DNA from: Spizellomyces sp. 'palustris'
Taxonomy: Eukaryota; Chytridiomycota; Chytridiomycetes; Spizellomycetales; Spizellomycetaceae
Reading direction: 5' to 3'
Assembly (NCBI GenBank): GCA_006535965.1
Contig: QEAR01000022.1
Location: 124,001 to 188,000, forward strand
DNA length: 64,000 nt
Position numbers and translations under genes: made by a program. The notes under the pieces were generated by a model. The model was not told the origin of the DNA. It made no database searches and saw nothing but the letters and a program-made list of their open reading frames with translations. This document shows, one piece after another, positions 60,165 to 64,000 of this stretch (positions are counted from its first letter, which is position 1; every line of letters starts with the position of its first letter).

Positions 60165-60837
60165 ATGGTTCGAGAGTTCAAGTACCACGAGAAAAAGCTC
60201 CTTCGGAAGGTGGACTTCCTACAATGGAAGTCAGATCAGTCGCTTCACGAAACTAGAGTTATGAGGCGATACCATGTCCAAAAGCGAGAGGACTATATAA
60301 AGTTAGTTCAGTACCTTCCAAACAATGCATATTTCGATACTCACCTCTTATCCTACACAGATACAACAAAATGTGTGGTCAAGTAACGAAACTGGCAAAT
60401 AAGCTCTCTCTATTGGACCCTCGCGATCCTATCCGCGCAAAGATGACAGATGCATTACTGGAAAAGCTCTACAAAATGGGCGTCCTGACTGCCGAGAAGA
60501 GTTTGAGTCAGTGCTCAAAGATTACTGTGGCTGCCTTCTGTAGGCGTAGGCTGCCAGTGGTCATGGTGCGCCTGAAGATGGCGGAAACGGTGAAACAAGC
60601 GGTTGTGTATGTAGAGCAGGGACATGTGCGAGTAGGGCCGGAAACAGTGACAGATCCGGCATACCTTGTCACGAGAAATATGGAAGACTTTGTTACCTGG
60701 GTCGATACGTCCAAGATCAAGAGGAAGATAATGAAATATAACGACAAGGTAGGGACTAACTTCTCGTTGATACCTCGTATCGTAATGGAGCGCTGATACC
60801 CTTGTTTCACCAGCTTGACGACTTCGATCTATTGTAG
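60165..60837 (+). CDS. IMP3: U3 small nucleolar ribonucleoprotein IMP3
   Basis: Three exons, 60165-60301, 60361-60748 and 60814-60837, join in phase to 182 residues, the usual length. IMP3 is part of the SSU processome and helps U3 snoRNA pair with pre-rRNA. Visible parts: [20 protein letters not shown], then [20 protein letters not shown] joined to [26 protein letters not shown] and the S4 RNA-binding domain [20 protein letters not shown]. Then come [20 protein letters not shown] and KYNDK, spliced to a tiny last exon LDDFDLL, matching the family's acidic C-terminus (DDFDL). Without that last splice the frame would end in a non-conserved tail. Confidence 0.95.
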
Positions 60838-63191
60838 TGTGCTGATACGACAGCGCGACATGCGATCACGTCGACGGTTAGCGTTGGAGGTCCTGAATTG
60901 TACATACCTGAGTTATTTATTTCAATTATATGCTTTGTGTACTTTATGCTTTCTACAGGTGAAGTGACATGAAAGACCATTCATATTCTGGTCAATTATT
61001 TGATCGAGCAGCTAGCTACTCCTATGATAGTCGCCGTATACCGTCTCGTTAGCCCAATTCTCCTGGTGTAACTGGCCTCTCTCCACTGACGTTACCGTCG
61101 CATCGTCATTTCTGGTGGATGGTAGCGCAGGAGACGCATCAGCGCGGAGAGCTAAGAGCTGCTTCATTGATTTGTTGATGAAGAACAGCCATGTGCAGCA
61201 TTTATAACATCACAAGTGTGCTAACAACAGTTTTCTGCCTGCTCAGTGCGTTGTCGAACAATAGATTGCAAAGGGCAAGGCTCAACCGCTCTATGTCTAC
61301 TCACTAGTCTGTACTCGAGCGCTCAACGTGAATCTGCCTAGCCGTGGAGGTTCCGCTCATGCATTAATAGCTAAATTACGCCATCAAAGATCGGCAAGAT
61401 GTGGTAGGACTGCAATTCGAACTTGCTACTGCTGTTAAGCCCAAGAGCCCTTGAGTCAGAAGCAATACCGAAGATGCGCCTCTCATCTTGAATCTCTGCA
61501 GTATTGACTGGTCGGGGTTGTTGGAAGTTCCAATCGATAATCTTATCAGGCAGGGACTCGACGAACTTGACCCTCATAGGGAAGTTAACTGCTATTTGGC
61601 GGCCGAGGTTATAAAGATTGGGAGCATCCCCAACTATGTGCGGTATTATAGCTACGAAGTTGTTACTGGTTGGGGACAAGGATCAAGCTGTTGGTCAGAA
61701 CATTCTTGGGCAATTGCTCACAAGGAACAGTATACTTGCCGCCCATTGCTCCATAAATGAATCCTGCGGAAACAGCTTACAGTTTTCTCTTTCCGTTTCT
61801 TGACGTGGCCAAATGCAGGACTCTCCGTTCACAGAACTACTGATAAAGCTAAACAAGTATACCACATATGGTCCCAACCATCGTGTGGTTGATTATGGTC
61901 CTAAGTTTCCAGGGTTCCTTTACATCGATGCGAACCAGAAGAAAAAAAAGGAAGAAGCATATTTTGAGGCAATTAAGAGGATTTGGCAGGAAACTTGCTC
62001 GTAAAAGGCAGAAAGAATGATGCCAGCAAAAAAAGCGAGTTCCTTGCTGCGATTGACCAACGCGAGCGATATGGCCAAGTATTCATTTCATGGGAGAAGC
62101 TAGTTTTCATCCTTCATTCACATAATCGTATAGGAGTAATCCTGGGTTCTTGGGCTTCGAGCCGTATTCAACGTACCACAGATTGCTATTCCTTGCTACC
62201 CAAATGGCACGGATACTTCCATCTGGTAATCATATAATGTTTTTAACGACTCCGACCTCTGAATTCGATTATGAAGGTTACGTAGCCAAGCGACGAAGCC
62301 TAAGAGGGTTTTGGAATTAGTTCCAAATTGCACTCAACCTCCAGTCCTCGTAATGTCGGCTTTGTATTGGAGTGTTTCCGGTAGTTTGATAGCATACGCT
62401 AGTGATAAGCGGCGGCTCACTGAGTTCGCAAGATTCGCTCGGCTGGCGAAAGGCAGCGATAGATATGCTATGTTGTTCCAATGCGAAGGAAAAGTGCATC
62501 AGTTTGTGGCAAGCCGTGTGACTATTCATAAGACGGAGAACAAGACTGCAGAGCATGAAACCTAGTACGGCAAGAAGAAGACAACTGCTTCCAAGCTTGA
62601 ACTGTTGCAGGGTGAACGGCCCTTCATCAAAAGTAACAATAACTTGGAATTTGGCATAAAGGATGACAAGCCAACGCTGTATGGTACGCTCGCACCGTCG
62701 TTCAATACGTTCATCTCGTTTCGTAGTGCAGACGTCAAATTCTTCACCATGTGGATCGGTCAGTTGAGTAAAATGTTTGCCCACGTCCCATAGTATCGTG
62801 CTTCGAATGCTGTCTGCACAGCAGTTCAAGCGTGTAGAAGTGAGGGCAGTGAAGCGTCTCAGAGTTTGCCCTTTGTGGGCTTGGATTCGAGCTCTCGGAC
62901 TTTATCGCAAGCGGAGAACTCTGGGCCACTTGCCGGTTCATTTCGCGTTCCTGCGCTGGTTCAGCTTGGTTGGCTTACTTAGCTTGGTAAGCGATGTTCA
63001 GGTAGACTTGTCTAGAGGTAGGAAAATGGAGGACGTTGCTTCATAAAGATCACCAGTTGTGTGCAGTTACTGAATAATAAGAAGTTTATCAAGCTCTCTG
63101 TTCTGACAGGTTTCATGCTTGTATTGGCGGGTGTGCAATCGTTGCACCAGCCCACACGATAGTGGCATCCTCGTACTTTCATTTCCGCATA
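60838..63191. other. 2.35-kb stretch with no supportable gene; interrupted open stretches
   Basis: No tRNA, no recognisable domain and no consistent exon chain. On the plus strand one frame is largely open from about 62311 to 62960 with about two interruptions (stretches such as SVSGSLIAYASDKRRLTEFA and SNNNLEFGIKDDKPTLYGTL), and shorter open pieces occur from 61490 to 62000. A 170-codon minus-strand frame at 62317-62829 overlaps this and has one hydrophobic segment (GSSCLLLAVLGFMLCSLVLR). Composition is coding-like in places, so this may be a decayed gene or element of unknown family, or a gene whose introns I cannot place. I found no terminal repeats and no reverse-transcriptase or transposase motif. 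Confidence 0.35.
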
Positions 63192-64000
63192 ATGACCTTC
63201 TACAACCAAGAACAGTCAACGCCAACGACTTCAACGGAGCTTGCTGAGCTATTAGCGTCTATGAATTTGTCAGCGACTGGTTCACCTCCGCCAGCACCAT
63301 CCAGTGCGCGGCGAGCGTTTCGAAGACAGTCCTCGGGACCTCTGACGCCAACAACGACAGCAGAGGACCCTGCTCCAGAGCGCAGTAGAGATGCTGAATC
63401 GGAGCCAGTTGAAGGACAGGGAATAACGCCTGGACAGCGTGCTGCGGCACTTTTCGGGGTCGGTGGTTTGTCTGGACAACAGGGCCAACGAGCTCATTGG
63501 ACCGGTAGGAGAGGAACATCACCTGCAACGAGTCCCACTAAACCTTTGGCTCGGCCGCGATTGTTTCAGCGAAGTGCGACGACTCAAGGAGGGAGATTAA
63601 GTACTGTGGCTGGTAGTTCTTCATTACCTTGCCCCGGCACACCAGATCCCCGTCGTCGACTTGTTCGACATCGTACGGATCCGACCTTGTCACCTTCATC
63701 TCGAAATCCCCGACCTTTGGCAGGTACCAAACGTCCCTGTACGACTCCGCCGTCACTATCACCCACACGCATTCGATCGCGTTCGGGCCATCCAAACAGG
63801 GCAATCGCGCACCAATCTCGAAGACTTCCCCGTGCACCTGAAAAGAGAAGATCGCCTGCGTTGTTTATCAGTAGTCTCCGTGCATGCGATCAAGTATCAC
63901 AGCGGGTTCGACGGACAACCTCTGCTCAAGCTCATTCAGAACCGGGTATAGAGTCCGAGAGTTTACCCAAGCGCTTAAGAAGGGTTGGCCTCGACACCGG
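63192..64000 (+). CDS. Partial Ser/Pro/Arg-rich protein, runs off the window end
   Basis: From ATG 63192 the frame is open for 269 codons to the last base of the window with no stop, so only the 5' part is seen. It begins MTFYNQEQSTPTTSTELAEL and continues as low-complexity sequence with many SP/TP and basic patches: SARRAFRRQSSGPLTPTTTA, TPGQRAAALFGVGGLSGQQG, TKRPCTTPPSLSPTRIRSRS and LPKRLRRVGLDTG. Clusters of S/T-P next to Arg/Lys suggest a Cdk-regulated, probably nuclear protein with bipartite nuclear-localisation signals. No domain is recognisable in this part; a folded domain may follow beyond the window. Confidence 0.6.
   Translation, partial: MTFYNQEQSTPTTSTELAELLASMNLSATGSPPPAPSSARRAFRRQSSGPLTPTTTAEDPAPERSRDAESEPVEGQGITPGQRAAALFGVGGLSGQQGQRAHWTGRRGTSPATSPTKPLARPRLFQRSATTQGGRLSTVAGSSSLPCPGTPDPRRRLVRHRTDPTLSPSSRNPRPLAGTKRPCTTPPSLSPTRIRSRSGHPNRAIAHQSRRLPRAPEKRRSPALFISSLRACDQVSQRVRRTTSAQAHSEPGIESESLPKRLRRVGLDT

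Noticed and set aside
60749-60796. IMP3 C-terminus read through to the stop after IVMER
   Set aside because: The conserved family ending (DDFDL) is recovered only by splicing 60748 to 60814; the read-through tail matches nothing.
62317-62829. 170-codon minus-strand frame with one hydrophobic segment
   Set aside because: It overlaps the plus-strand open stretch, has no recognisable domain, and cannot be told apart from an antisense shadow.

Overview
The window looks like nuclear DNA from a zoosporic (flagellated, chytrid-like) fungus. Genes are dense, lie on both strands and are interrupted by many short GT-AG introns (mostly about 50-100 nt). The repertoire is fungal: a Pop3-like RNase P subunit, an Ist2-like anoctamin and Ase1. 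Two genes, CFAP70 (axonemal) and POC1 (centriolar), imply a motile flagellum and centriole-derived basal bodies, which most terrestrial fungi have lost. The chytrid assignment is inferred from gene content only.

Layout. 0-6 kb: a proline-rich WH2 protein, then a divergent pair of mitochondrial translation genes (EF-Ts and the 2-thiouridylase MnmA/SLM3). 6-15 kb: an anoctamin, a tRNA-Glu, a TMEM135-type membrane protein, a second divergent mitochondrial pair (SDHAF1 and bL12m), a PAP2 lipid phosphatase and a small coiled-coil gene divergent from CFAP70. 15-25 kb: CFAP70, POP3, POC1 (reverse) and mitochondrial FabG/OAR1. 25-33 kb: the large Arf-GEF SEC7 and a DUF1772 membrane protein, both reverse. 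33-44 kb: a protein of unknown function, CDC73 (reverse), an ankyrin-bearing asparaginase and proteasome RPN1. 44-50 kb: a gene-poor kilobase, a PWWP protein, an unrecognised membrane-anchored protein and a second tRNA-Glu. 50-61 kb: GEM1/Miro, RPN6 (reverse), PDH E1-alpha, Ase1/PRC1, two more tRNA-Glu genes and IMP3. 61-63 kb: no supportable gene, with an interrupted open stretch. 63.2 kb to the end: the 5' part of an unrecognised Ser/Pro/Arg-rich protein that runs off the window.

Common threads. At least seven genes serve the mitochondrion (EF-Ts, MnmA, SDHAF1, bL12m, OAR1, PDA1, GEM1), and two of the divergent promoters join mitochondrial genes on both sides. Two proteasome regulatory subunits (RPN1, RPN6) lie about 9 kb apart. 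Four nearly identical tRNA-Glu genes are present, three with anticodon TTC and one with CTC. I found no CRISPR array, no intact transposon and no clear new multi-gene system. The most unusual items are the stop-free in-frame introns in SDHAF1 and GEM1, very short first exons, a compact inverted repeat at 32960-33005 and several conserved-looking proteins that I cannot name.
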